Below are positions 1 to 8,554 of a DNA stretch of 64,000 nucleotides, piece after piece (positions within the stretch are counted from its first letter, which is position 1; each line of letters starts with the position of its first letter). The notes under the pieces are model-generated. The model saw only the letters and a list, made by a program, of their open reading frames with translations, had not been told where the DNA came from and searched no databases. Origin of the DNA: Flavobacterium potami (lineage in GTDB: Bacteria; Bacteroidota; Bacteroidia; Flavobacteriales; Flavobacteriaceae); assembly GCF_020026915.1 (NCBI RefSeq), contig NZ_JAINUY010000001.1, positions 1,384,436-1,448,435 on the forward strand, given 5' to 3'. The translations under genes and the position numbers were made by a program.

Positions 1-1
1 A

Positions 2-664
2 AACATCTTTTTGCTTTCGATGGATAGAACGGGAGCGACAGAAGGAGATTATTCTAAAATTTCAAAACTGTTTATTCCGTATATCGATGGTGCGACAATT
101 TATTTGAAAAATCCTGATAATACCTACACAAAATCGCATGACGGATGGAGCGTTTTTCAAACGTTGACAGGCTTTTATAACAGTTTTGATAATGCCGATA
201 AAAGAAAAACAGATTTGTTTGTTGCTACAACTTACGATGCATCAGGCGTAGTTTCTGCACAATATCCAGGGAAAATTGTGTATCCGTTTACACGTAAATA
301 TATCGATCCAAATTTCATTGGAGATAAAACAAGTACGAAACCGTTTTTAATCCGATTCAGCGAAGTTGCTTTGACTTATGCCGAAGCAGCAGGACCTACA
401 ACAGAAGCATATGCATTAATCAACCAAATTAGAAACAGAGCAGGTTTAGGAAATCTGGCTCCAGGTTTAAGTCTTGAAAATTTCAGATTAGCTGTTTGGA
501 ATGAGCGTGCACTAGAATTGGCTTTTGAAGGAAACCGTCTGTACGATCTTCGCCGATTCAATAAAGTTTCTCAAGTTGTTCCGGAAGCTTCTGGAATCAC
601 TGCAGAACAAGCAGCATTTTACCCAATACCGCAAACAGAAATAGATTTAAACACTGGTTTATAA
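2..664 (+). CDS. SusD/RagB-type outer-membrane glycan-binding protein (C-terminal part)
   Basis: The reading frame is open from the left edge, so the N-terminus with the lipoprotein signal lies outside the window. About 220 residues remain. They show the usual end of SusD/RagB proteins: an alpha-helical stretch RFSEVALTYAEAA, then NQIRNRAGL, then NERALELAFEGNRLYDLRRF close to the C-terminus. SusD proteins sit on the cell surface over a SusC TonB-dependent channel and hand glycans to it; the SusC gene should lie just upstream. The next gene begins 17 bases after the stop, and all genes to 12065 run the same way with tiny gaps, so this is an operon. The mannanases downstream suggest the ligand is beta-mannan or its oligosaccharides; that specificity is inferred. 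Confidence 0.93.
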   Translation, partial: NIFLLSMDRTGATEGDYSKISKLFIPYIDGATIYLKNPDNTYTKSHDGWSVFQTLTGFYNSFDNADKRKTDLFVATTYDASGVVSAQYPGKIVYPFTRKYIDPNFIGDKTSTKPFLIRFSEVALTYAEAAGPTTEAYALINQIRNRAGLGNLAPGLSLENFRLAVWNERALELAFEGNRLYDLRRFNKVSQVVPEASGITAEQAAFYPIPQTEIDLNTGL

Positions 665-681
665 TTCTTAAAAATATTATT

Positions 682-1623
682 ATGAAAAAAATACTATACG
701 TCTTGTTTGCCGCTATTGCCTTGATGCAGACAAGTTGTCAAAAAGATCCTTTAGAAGATATTGAAGAAGGAAACTGGAACAACGAACGCAATGTTTTGGA
801 AATCAAATTTGAAAATCAGGTTGGTAACGCTCAAATTGTTCGCGTAGACGATCAAGCGGGAACTATAAATTTAGCTATTAATGTAGATGCTGTTCCTAAT
901 CTGAGTAATATCATTATTAAAGAAATTGTTTTGTCTTACGGCGCTAAATCATCTGTAAAAGAAGGTGAGGCTTTGAATTTTGAAAATGCTCAAAACAGCG
1001 CACAGCTAACAGTGACCTCTCCAACGGGAAAATCGAGAAATTATACAGTTGTAGCTAGTTCATTTAGAGAATCCCTGGTTGGGACTTATGATATTGACAA
1101 CCTGATTGTCTATGGAGGAACTGGACCAGAATATGGTGGAGGAGCGGTTTTGGCCATGACAGATAAACCTTGGATTTGGTCAGCTACAGAAGGTCCTGAC
1201 AAAGAATTAGACAACCAGCTTATTTTTGAGATGACAGGAATTACAGAAGATGGAAATACCTATGGAACCGTTACCAATACAGCTGGAGCTGATGGGAAAT
1301 ATGCTGACTTTGTTTTTATTGGAACACCTCAGACTGATGTCAAAAAATTCTACAGAAATATTCCAAAAGGAGAAGGGAAATGGCTGAGAAATTATGCCAC
1401 AGGAACAATCACTTTCACTTTTGCCGACGGAACTACTAAAGTTGGAACTTTTGAAAATGCCGGAACTGAAAATCTTGGAAACGGAAGTACTAAAACCATT
1501 GCACACAATGCTTTTGCTTTCAACTTGAACGGAACAGACGATTGGGATAAAATTTATACCGATTACGACAAGTTCGTTAAAAAGCCGAGACGTTTTTGGA
1601 TAGATGTCACTAAAGTATATTAA
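682..1623 (+). CDS. Surface lipoprotein, probable glycan-binding protein of the mannan locus
   Basis: This 313-residue protein starts with a lipoprotein signal (lipobox MQTSC, Cys19), then an acidic stretch (residues 20-30) typical of surface-exposed Bacteroidota lipoproteins. Residues about 35-130 look like a beta-sandwich module ending in TGKSRNYTVVAS, as in DUF5018-like or Ig-like domains of glycan-binding proteins. The rest is a beta-rich domain with many Trp, Tyr and Gly residues. It occupies the position directly after SusD where SusE/SusF-type surface glycan-binding proteins are encoded. No catalytic motif was seen. The role is inferred from position and architecture; the exact family is not certain. 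Confidence 0.75.
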   Translation: MKKILYVLFAAIALMQTSCQKDPLEDIEEGNWNNERNVLEIKFENQVGNAQIVRVDDQAGTINLAINVDAVPNLSNIIIKEIVLSYGAKSSVKEGEALNFENAQNSAQLTVTSPTGKSRNYTVVASSFRESLVGTYDIDNLIVYGGTGPEYGGGAVLAMTDKPWIWSATEGPDKELDNQLIFEMTGITEDGNTYGTVTNTAGADGKYADFVFIGTPQTDVKKFYRNIPKGEGKWLRNYATGTITFTFADGTTKVGTFENAGTENLGNGSTKTIAHNAFAFNLNGTDDWDKIYTDYDKFVKKPRRFWIDVTKVY

Positions 1624-1648
1624 AATATAAATGCCATAAAGCCTTTTT

Positions 1649-3124
1649 ATGAGACCGATAGTTTCAAAAATTATAGTATCATTTTGGTTAGTGACAACAG
1701 TAATCAGTTGCTCGGCAGTGCCCGATGCAACTGTTGCTGTTGATAACACGACCATTATAAATGCCAATTATATTGGTAATGGAGTCCAATGGGATCCTTA
1801 CCAGCTGGATTATGGCGAAAAGCAATTAAAAATTTCCTCGGAAGACTGGCAGAAATTATACTCTCGTCTTGATTTTATGAAACCCCAATTCATAAGAGTC
1901 ATGATCAATACGACCTCGGTAATGGAAAGCGGTGTACTTAACGAGACAAAAAATTACGAGAACATTGCCCCAATTTTGGAATACTGCCAGTCCCGAAGTG
2001 TAAAAGTAGTTTTGGGAGATTGGGGAGATCGAATGGTAAATAGCAAAACAAACACGATCTCTAAACAACATCTCAAAGCGGCAGCAGAATACCTTGATTT
2101 TCTGGTAAACAAAAAAGGGTTTTCTTGTATTCATTATTACAACATGATCAATGAACCAAATGGTTTCTGGTCTTCGACAGACGAAAATTATGAATTATGG
2201 AAAAACGCAGCTCTTTATTTTTGGTCAGAAGTCAAAGTCTTAAAGCTTGATAAAAAAGTTTCTTTATTAGGACCAGATATTGCGATTTGGAAAACGGATA
2301 AAGTAGATTGGATCACGAATTCAGTCAAAGACTTGGATCATGCAATTGGGGTATATGATATTCATACCTATCCATCAAAAATTACGGTTAACTCTGGTGA
2401 ATATACTTCTATTTTAAAAGCTTATAAAGATGCCGTTCCAGCCAATAAACCCATTGTAATGGGCGAAATCGGATTCAAGTTTGTGGAGAAGGAAGATGAA
2501 GCTTTATTAAAAGAAAATATAGCACGGGCAAAAGCAAAACCGTACGCTTCAGTAGAAGATTCGCAAATGTTTGTTTACGATTATGTCTACGGTTCAGACA
2601 TGGCCGATGCTTTAATTCAGACTGTAAATGCGGGTTATTCTGGTTCGGTTGCCTGGATGTTGGATGATGCTATGCACGGAAAAGAAGAGAAAAACAAACT
2701 CAAAGTCTGGGGATTCTGGAATATTCTGGGAGACGAGTATTTCGGAGCAAAAGAGGAAGAAGTCCGTCCGTGGTTTTATTCTTGGTCTCTGATGACAAAA
2801 TACATGCCTTCCGGGTCTCAAGTGCACAAAGTTACAGTTGATGGAAATCAAAACCTAAAAGCGATTTCGGTTTCAAAAGAGGGTAAAAATATGATTGCCA
2901 TTGTAAATGTTTCTTCTCAAGATTTAAAAGTAAACCTGACTTCAAAAGATTTACCTGTTTTAAAACAAGTTAAAAAATTTGTGTATGCCAAAGGCAAATT
3001 AAAGCTTGAAGGCGATCATATAGTTCTTCCAAATGAAACCAGCCTGAAATTGGATTTAAAGAAAAATACAGCTGCAACCATTCCCGCCGAAGGACTTTTG
3101 GTCTTAACCAATTTCGATTATTAA
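1649..3124 (+). CDS. Clan GH-A glycoside hydrolase, lipoprotein (paralogue of the gene at 5369)
   Basis: This 491-residue protein has a lipoprotein signal (Cys21) and a (beta/alpha)8-type catalytic region. YYNMINEPNG places a likely acid/base Glu at residue 169, and IVMGEIGF places a likely nucleophile Glu at residue 273; the Asn-Glu-Pro pair is typical of clan GH-A (families such as GH5, GH39). The last ~110 residues form a small beta domain, as in GH39 or GH30 enzymes. The gene at 5369 is a clear paralogue sharing blocks such as DMADALIQ and RPWFY.W. The mannan locus context suggests action on beta-mannan side chains or oligomers, but the family number and substrate cannot be fixed by eye. 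The ATG is 25 bases after the previous stop. Confidence 0.8.
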   Translation: MRPIVSKIIVSFWLVTTVISCSAVPDATVAVDNTTIINANYIGNGVQWDPYQLDYGEKQLKISSEDWQKLYSRLDFMKPQFIRVMINTTSVMESGVLNETKNYENIAPILEYCQSRSVKVVLGDWGDRMVNSKTNTISKQHLKAAAEYLDFLVNKKGFSCIHYYNMINEPNGFWSSTDENYELWKNAALYFWSEVKVLKLDKKVSLLGPDIAIWKTDKVDWITNSVKDLDHAIGVYDIHTYPSKITVNSGEYTSILKAYKDAVPANKPIVMGEIGFKFVEKEDEALLKENIARAKAKPYASVEDSQMFVYDYVYGSDMADALIQTVNAGYSGSVAWMLDDAMHGKEEKNKLKVWGFWNILGDEYFGAKEEEVRPWFYSWSLMTKYMPSGSQVHKVTVDGNQNLKAISVSKEGKNMIAIVNVSSQDLKVNLTSKDLPVLKQVKKFVYAKGKLKLEGDHIVLPNETSLKLDLKKNTAATIPAEGLLVLTNFDY

Positions 3125-3140
3125 CCTTAAAAAGAAAACG

Positions 3141-4331
3141 ATGAAATCATTATATACTATTCTGATTGCAATGAGTTTGTCCTGTATAGGATGTTCTTCT
3201 GATGATAAAAAGGATTCAGGCGGAAAAGAACCAGAAGTTACAACTCCCGTAACACTTCAATTGTCAGATCCAAATGCAACCGCCGAGACCAAAGCGCTGT
3301 ATTCAAACTTATGGAGAATTCAGGAAAAAGGAACCATGTTCGGTCATCATGATGATTTATTATATGGAAGAAACTGGATAACAGAAGCAGGAAGATCAGA
3401 TATTAAAGACGTTTGCGGAGATTATCCAGGTGTTTTTAGTGTCGATTTTGCTGAAATTATGGATGACAGAAGCACCACGGCAACACTAAATAATGATCGT
3501 GCACGAGTAATAAAAGAAGCACGTGAACGTGGAGAAGTTATCACAGCCTGCTGTCATTTGAATAATCCGTTAACAGGTGGTGACAGCTGGGATAATTCAA
3601 AAAATACCGTAGCAAAAGAAATTCTGACGGAAGGAAGCGCAACCAATATCAAATTCAATTCCTGGCTGGATAAATTAGCGGTTTTTGCTAATAATTTAAA
3701 AGACAGTAACGGAAAACTAATCCCGATTGTTTTTCGTCCTTTCCACGAGCACACGCAAACTTGGTCTTGGTGGGGTTCGAGTGCAACAACACAAGATGAA
3801 TTTATTAAACTATGGAAATATACTATTGATTATCTGAAAAATAAAAAACAGGTTCACAGTTTTATTTACGCGATTTCACCTCAATTGGACAGCCAGGGGA
3901 CTGTAGACAGTTTTTTATTCAGATGGCCTGGAGACAATTATGTTGATTTTATTGGCTGGGATAGTTATCACGGTACCAATACTGCGGCTTTCAGCACCAA
4001 TCTTCGAAATCTTGCATCGCTTTCTCAGCAGAAACTAAAACCGTGCGGGGTTACAGAAACCGGTGTCGAAGGAATTGTAAAAAACGGAGCGCCTTACGAT
4101 TCCTATTGGACAAACGAAATTTCGGTTCCGCTTACGGGAAAAAAAGTCAGTATGGTGGTAATGTGGCGTAACAAATACGATCCGTTGCATGAAGGGACTC
4201 ATTTTTATGCGCCTTTTGAAGGACATAGTTCTGCAGCCAATTTCAAACTGCTTTATGCTAGTCCAAACATGATCTTCAGTAAAAAACTGCCAAATATGTA
4301 TGTTATGGCAGAAAACACAACAGTAAAATAA
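3141..4331 (+). CDS. GH26 endo-beta-1,4-mannanase, lipoprotein
   Basis: The 396-residue protein has a lipoprotein signal (Cys18) and an acidic linker. Its GH26 catalytic domain begins near residue 40. Recognisable blocks are GTMFGHHDDLLYG (65-77), VFSVDFAEI (98-106), CCHLNNPLTGGDSW (137-150), FRPFHEH with the probable acid/base Glu203, and GVTETG with the probable nucleophile Glu306. Also present are IGWDSYH and the aromatic cleft residues WSWWG. GH26 enzymes cut internal beta-1,4-mannosidic bonds of mannan, galactomannan or glucomannan and often release mannobiose. A surface or periplasmic place is expected from the lipid anchor. It lies between the GH-A gene and the GH130 gene in the same operon. 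Confidence 0.93.
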   Translation: MKSLYTILIAMSLSCIGCSSDDKKDSGGKEPEVTTPVTLQLSDPNATAETKALYSNLWRIQEKGTMFGHHDDLLYGRNWITEAGRSDIKDVCGDYPGVFSVDFAEIMDDRSTTATLNNDRARVIKEARERGEVITACCHLNNPLTGGDSWDNSKNTVAKEILTEGSATNIKFNSWLDKLAVFANNLKDSNGKLIPIVFRPFHEHTQTWSWWGSSATTQDEFIKLWKYTIDYLKNKKQVHSFIYAISPQLDSQGTVDSFLFRWPGDNYVDFIGWDSYHGTNTAAFSTNLRNLASLSQQKLKPCGVTETGVEGIVKNGAPYDSYWTNEISVPLTGKKVSMVVMWRNKYDPLHEGTHFYAPFEGHSSAANFKLLYASPNMIFSKKLPNMYVMAENTTVK

Positions 4332-4353
4332 AAACCAAAATACAATAATCAAA

Positions 4354-5385
4354 ATGAAATTAATTAAGTGCACCCAAAATCCAGTTTTAAGTCCAAACCC
4401 TAATAATTACTGGGAAAATCTTGTGGTTTGTAATCCAGGAGTATGGTATGAAAACGGAACTTTTTATATGCTTTACAGAGCAGCAGGAGATGATGAAGAC
4501 CATTTTATCCGTGTAGGTTTGGCGACCAGTACAGATGGTATAAATTTTAAAAGAGAATCAGACGAACCTGTTTTCGGACCAAGCAGCAACGGTCCGGATA
4601 TGGGAGGAGTTGAGGATCCGAGAATTATTAAATTCGGAAATGAGTATTATGTGACTTATGCTTACAGACCTTTTCCTCCGGGACGTTATTGGACATTCCC
4701 GCACGATGTGATCAATCTTCCTGTAACGGGACCGGATGCGCCGGCAGTCTACAAGCTAAATATTGCTAATTCCGGATTGGCCGTTACAACCGATTTTAAG
4801 AATTTCAGAAGATTAGGCCGAATCACCACTTCAAATCTTGACGATCGTGACGTGATTTTATTTCCAGAAAAAATCAACGGAAAATATGCAATGCTGCACC
4901 GTCCAAAACAATGGATCGGAGCAGAATATGGCTGTGATTATCCGGCAATCTGGATTCGCTATTCCGATGATTTGATGGTTTGGGAAGAAAAAAGCACACT
5001 TCTTTTAAGCGGAAGAAATGGAACTTGGGAAGAAAAAATCGGCGGAAGCACACCACCTTTACGTACAGATGACGGTTGGTTATTAATCTATCATGGTGTA
5101 GAAAATGGAGGAAACGGCTATTACAGAGTGGGCGTTGCTTTACTGGATTTAGAAGACCCCACAAAAGTTACGGCACGTTTGGAAGACTGGATTATGGAAC
5201 CGGAGCATGATTACGAAATTGAAGGGTTTTACAAAGGCTGTGTTTTTCCTACAGGTAATATGATTGTCGATAATATTTTATATGTTTATTACGGCGCAGC
5301 AGATAAATATGTTGGTTTAGCAACCTGCGACATCAATGACTTACTAAAAACCTTAAAAGATTCCAAAAATGAAAATTCAAAATAG
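4354..5385 (+). CDS. GH130 beta-1,4-mannoside phosphorylase (mannosylglucose/mannobiose type)
   Basis: This 343-residue protein has no signal peptide, so it should be cytoplasmic. It shows five-bladed propeller features of GH130: NPGVWYENGTFYMLYRAAG (28-46), GGVEDPRI with the likely proton donor Asp88, and YPAIWIRYSDD and WLLIYHGV in the second half. GH130 enzymes phosphorolyse beta-mannosides to alpha-mannose 1-phosphate. In beta-mannan loci they usually act on mannosylglucose formed by an epimerase, or directly on mannobiose and longer oligomers. No epimerase gene is seen in the window. The last 17 bases overlap the start of the next gene, which supports translational coupling. Confidence 0.92.
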   Translation: MKLIKCTQNPVLSPNPNNYWENLVVCNPGVWYENGTFYMLYRAAGDDEDHFIRVGLATSTDGINFKRESDEPVFGPSSNGPDMGGVEDPRIIKFGNEYYVTYAYRPFPPGRYWTFPHDVINLPVTGPDAPAVYKLNIANSGLAVTTDFKNFRRLGRITTSNLDDRDVILFPEKINGKYAMLHRPKQWIGAEYGCDYPAIWIRYSDDLMVWEEKSTLLLSGRNGTWEEKIGGSTPPLRTDDGWLLIYHGVENGGNGYYRVGVALLDLEDPTKVTARLEDWIMEPEHDYEIEGFYKGCVFPTGNMIVDNILYVYYGAADKYVGLATCDINDLLKTLKDSKNENSK

Positions 5386-6898
5386 CATTGCGCTCATGTG
5401 CGTATTACTTGGTTTTTCCGCACAAAGCCAAAATTCGGTTCCAATCGTTTCAATTAACCCAAATGAAGTGATTTCGAATGAGTTTATTGGAAGCGGTATC
5501 GAATTTTCGGCCTATCCGCATGCCGATACCGAAGATTCAGAATGGGGAAAATTAATGACGGACGAAAAATGGCAATTGGTGTTTGACCGAGTTTCATACA
5601 TCAAACCTAAAATTGCCCGGGTAATGGATCAAGCCAATTGGAGATATCTTAAAGGTTTTGACGCTAACGGAAAACCCATAATTGATTTCGAGAGCGATCA
5701 AATGAAAGCTTTGTACAAACTTTTGGATTACTGCGAAAAGAATAAAATTGCTGTAATTTTAGGAGAATGGGGACAGCCTTACAAAGTTCATGATATACAT
5801 TTGAATCTACAAAACAGTTTTACAGGTGCTAATGACCCAAAGTGGATTGATTTGATTGTCAAAAATTTGAATCATTTACTTAAAGTAAAAAAATACAGCT
5901 GTATTAAATACTACAATCTGGTAAATGAGCCAAACGGTGATTGGGCAACAACTGATGGGGATTTTGAGCAATGGAAAGAAGGAATTGAACTGCTTCATAA
6001 AGCGATAAAAAAAGAAGGACTGGATAAATATATTTCGATCATAGGTCCGGATGCCACTTCATTCAATAACCCAAGATCCAAATACAAAGGTTTGGACTGG
6101 GCAAGACAGACCGCTTTACAGATTCCCGATTTAGTGGCTGCTTACGATGTCCATGATTATCCTTCAAAAGAAAGTATTCGCTCCGGGGAATTTCAAAAAA
6201 CCTTCAGCGAATTGGTTCGTTTTACCGATTCAGTTCAAAAAAAGCCTTTTATTTTAGGAGAATTAGGCCTTAAAGGTGAACCTTCGTCCAAAAAGCATCT
6301 AGGTGATAAGTTTACCAGCGTCGACAGCCAGCTTTCGGTTTATGATTATGATTATGGAGTAGATATGGCCGATGCGTTAATTCAGTCCATCAACAGTGGT
6401 TTCGATGCTGTAGTTGCTTGGGATCTGGACGATGCAATGCATACAAAAGACGACAGAGGCGATAAATATCAGTTGAAGCGCTGGGGAATGTTCAATAGTT
6501 TAGGTAAAGAATTGACAGACGACAAAACGGATGAAAATCTGCGTCCATGGTTTTACACTTGGTCCATTATGACGCGTTATCTGACCAGCGATATGAAAAT
6601 TGTGAAAATCGAAAATCTCAATCTGGACAAAGTTCGTACCGTAACAGGAATAACCAAAAACGGAGACATTACGATTGCTATTGCAAACAACAGTGATACA
6701 GAAGCCAATTTTACAATTGATACCAAAAAACTAAAACTGAAGTCTGAATTGCATAAATACTTATACAGCGAAAACAAACGCCCGGTTGATGCAAAGGGAT
6801 TTCCGGTTCCGTTGGAAAAAATTAGTTTGAAAAACAACGCAATTCAGGTTTCTATTCCCGCAAAAAGCGTAATTCTTTATACTTCATACCAGCCTTAA
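5369..6898 (+). CDS. Clan GH-A glycoside hydrolase, secreted (paralogue of the gene at 1649)
   Basis: The product has 509 residues. A signal peptide covers about residues 1-21 and ends in AQSQN without a lipobox Cys, so it is probably periplasmic, unlike its lipid-anchored paralogue at 1649. The catalytic region shows YYNLVNEPNG (likely acid/base Glu187) and FILGELG (likely nucleophile Glu298). DYDYGVDMADALIQ, VAWDLDDAMH and RPWFYTWS match the paralogue almost word for word, while the substrate-side loops differ. A beta domain closes the protein. The start overlaps the GH130 stop by 17 bases and the symporter begins two bases after its stop, so all three are one transcript. The bond cleaved is unknown. 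Confidence 0.8.
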   Translation: MKIQNSIALMCVLLGFSAQSQNSVPIVSINPNEVISNEFIGSGIEFSAYPHADTEDSEWGKLMTDEKWQLVFDRVSYIKPKIARVMDQANWRYLKGFDANGKPIIDFESDQMKALYKLLDYCEKNKIAVILGEWGQPYKVHDIHLNLQNSFTGANDPKWIDLIVKNLNHLLKVKKYSCIKYYNLVNEPNGDWATTDGDFEQWKEGIELLHKAIKKEGLDKYISIIGPDATSFNNPRSKYKGLDWARQTALQIPDLVAAYDVHDYPSKESIRSGEFQKTFSELVRFTDSVQKKPFILGELGLKGEPSSKKHLGDKFTSVDSQLSVYDYDYGVDMADALIQSINSGFDAVVAWDLDDAMHTKDDRGDKYQLKRWGMFNSLGKELTDDKTDENLRPWFYTWSIMTRYLTSDMKIVKIENLNLDKVRTVTGITKNGDITIAIANNSDTEANFTIDTKKLKLKSELHKYLYSENKRPVDAKGFPVPLEKISLKNNAIQVSIPAKSVILYTSYQP

Positions 6899-6900
6899 TT

Positions 6901-8538
6901 ATGATAAATTTAAATATAATTGATTTAGTTGTACTCGTATTATACATCATCTTTATTGTTTGGTGGGGATTAAAAAACAGTAAATCAAGTGATTCCGATG
7001 CTTATTTTCTGGCAGGAAGAGATCTAAAGTGGCCAATGGTGGGCTTATCTCTTTTTGCGGCCAGTATTTCGAGTTCAACCTTAATGGGAAATTCTGGAGA
7101 AGGATTTATCAACGGAATTGCCGTTTTCAATTACAATTGGATTTCGATTCTGGTAATGGTATTCTTTGCCATCTTTTTTCTTCCTTTTTACATCAAATCG
7201 GGAATTTTCACGATGCCTGAATTCTTGGAGAGAAGATTTGATGTAAGATCACGAACGTATTTTTCATTTATTACCATTGTTGGAAATATCTTTTTGGACG
7301 CCTCGGCAACTTTGTATGCGGGAGCTTTGATCATCAATATGATTTTTCCTGGTGCAGATATGATGCTGATAATTATCGGAATGGCAGTTGTAGCCGGAAG
7401 TTATACCATTATTGGCGGCTTATCGTCTGTTATTAATACAGAAGTGATTCAGGCCTTTATTCTAATAATTGGATCTACTTTATTAGCCTTTTTTGCCATG
7501 GACAGCATCGGCGGCTGGGATGCTTTTTATACGCAGTTTCAAGATGGTGTCTGGCTAAAACTGACAAGATCGATGGATGATCCAACTGTGCCGTGGTTGG
7601 GAATGTGGGTCGGAATCCCAATTCTTGGTTTTTATTTCTGGGGAAATAATCAGGTTATGGTGCAAAGGGTTTTATCTGCAAAATCGATAGATCACGGGCG
7701 TAAAGGTGTTTTATTGGTTGGATTTTTATATCTCTTCACCCTTTTTATATTTATTTTTCCGGGTGTAATTGCGCGTGGGATCAATCTTTTTGGAGTTGAG
7801 AATCTGCCTCATGAAATAATCAGCGGAAGCGAATTGAAATCAAAATACGGGATCAATACCGATCAGGTTTATCCGAGATTGATCAATAAAGTGCTTCCGG
7901 TCGGATTGATTGGAATTATTCTTTCGGCTATGATTTCGGCTTTGACATCCGCCTTGAGCGCTACTCTAAATTCGGTTTCAACCTTGTTTACAATGGATTT
8001 TTACAGCAAGTTTGATAAAAATGCATCAAGTGAAAAAAAGGTAAAAGTGGGAAAAATTACAGCAGTTGTAACTTTAATAATTGCCATTTTATGGGCGCCG
8101 TATATTGGTAAATTCGATTCGCTGATTGCGTACTACCAGGAAATTATGTCTTATCTGGCGCCTCCAGTCGTGGCGACCTTTTTCTTGGGATTATTCTGGA
8201 GACGTTCCAATGCCATTGGAGCTTTCAGCGGTTTGATGTCAGGACTATTTATTGCCATGATCATTATGTCTGCGAAATATCTTTTTGGGATACACATAGG
8301 GCTTCATTTCTTATTACTCGCGCCAATTATTCTGGTTTTGAGTATTTTAGTGAACGTTGCAGTGAGTTTGTCTACAGCTCCTCCATCAGAAGAAAAAGTG
8401 AACGGAAATACTTGGACAAAAGCTCTTTGGATAGAGGAAACTGCAGCTTTAAAAAATGTAGTCTGGTATAAAAACTTCCGCGTTCAGGCGTTGCTTTTAG
8501 TGCTGGCTTGTTTCGCAATGTATGCTTTGTTTTTCTAA
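6901..8538 (+). CDS. Sodium/solute symporter (SSS family), probable mannobiose or oligosaccharide importer
   Basis: The 545-residue protein is strongly hydrophobic, with about 13 predicted membrane helices. SSS-family hallmarks are AYFLAGRDLKWPMVGLSLFA near residues 38-57, followed by ASISSSTLMGNSGEGF, then the helices around GIILSAMISALTSALSATLNS (338-358), where Na+-coordinating small residues lie. SSS transporters move sugars or other small solutes with Na+ across the inner membrane. Its place between the GH-A and GH3 genes suggests that it brings mannan-derived disaccharides into the cytoplasm for the GH130 enzyme; this substrate is inferred. Spacing to both neighbours is under 20 bases. 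Confidence 0.88.
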   Translation: MINLNIIDLVVLVLYIIFIVWWGLKNSKSSDSDAYFLAGRDLKWPMVGLSLFAASISSSTLMGNSGEGFINGIAVFNYNWISILVMVFFAIFFLPFYIKSGIFTMPEFLERRFDVRSRTYFSFITIVGNIFLDASATLYAGALIINMIFPGADMMLIIIGMAVVAGSYTIIGGLSSVINTEVIQAFILIIGSTLLAFFAMDSIGGWDAFYTQFQDGVWLKLTRSMDDPTVPWLGMWVGIPILGFYFWGNNQVMVQRVLSAKSIDHGRKGVLLVGFLYLFTLFIFIFPGVIARGINLFGVENLPHEIISGSELKSKYGINTDQVYPRLINKVLPVGLIGIILSAMISALTSALSATLNSVSTLFTMDFYSKFDKNASSEKKVKVGKITAVVTLIIAILWAPYIGKFDSLIAYYQEIMSYLAPPVVATFFLGLFWRRSNAIGAFSGLMSGLFIAMIIMSAKYLFGIHIGLHFLLLAPIILVLSILVNVAVSLSTAPPSEEKVNGNTWTKALWIEETAALKNVVWYKNFRVQALLLVLACFAMYALFF

Positions 8539-8554
8539 TGAAATAAATTAAACA

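Noticed and set aside
1207..1767. 186-codon minus-strand frame opposite the surface lipoprotein gene
   Set aside because: Low-complexity Ser/Ile-rich translation, overlaps two real plus-strand genes, no family signs.
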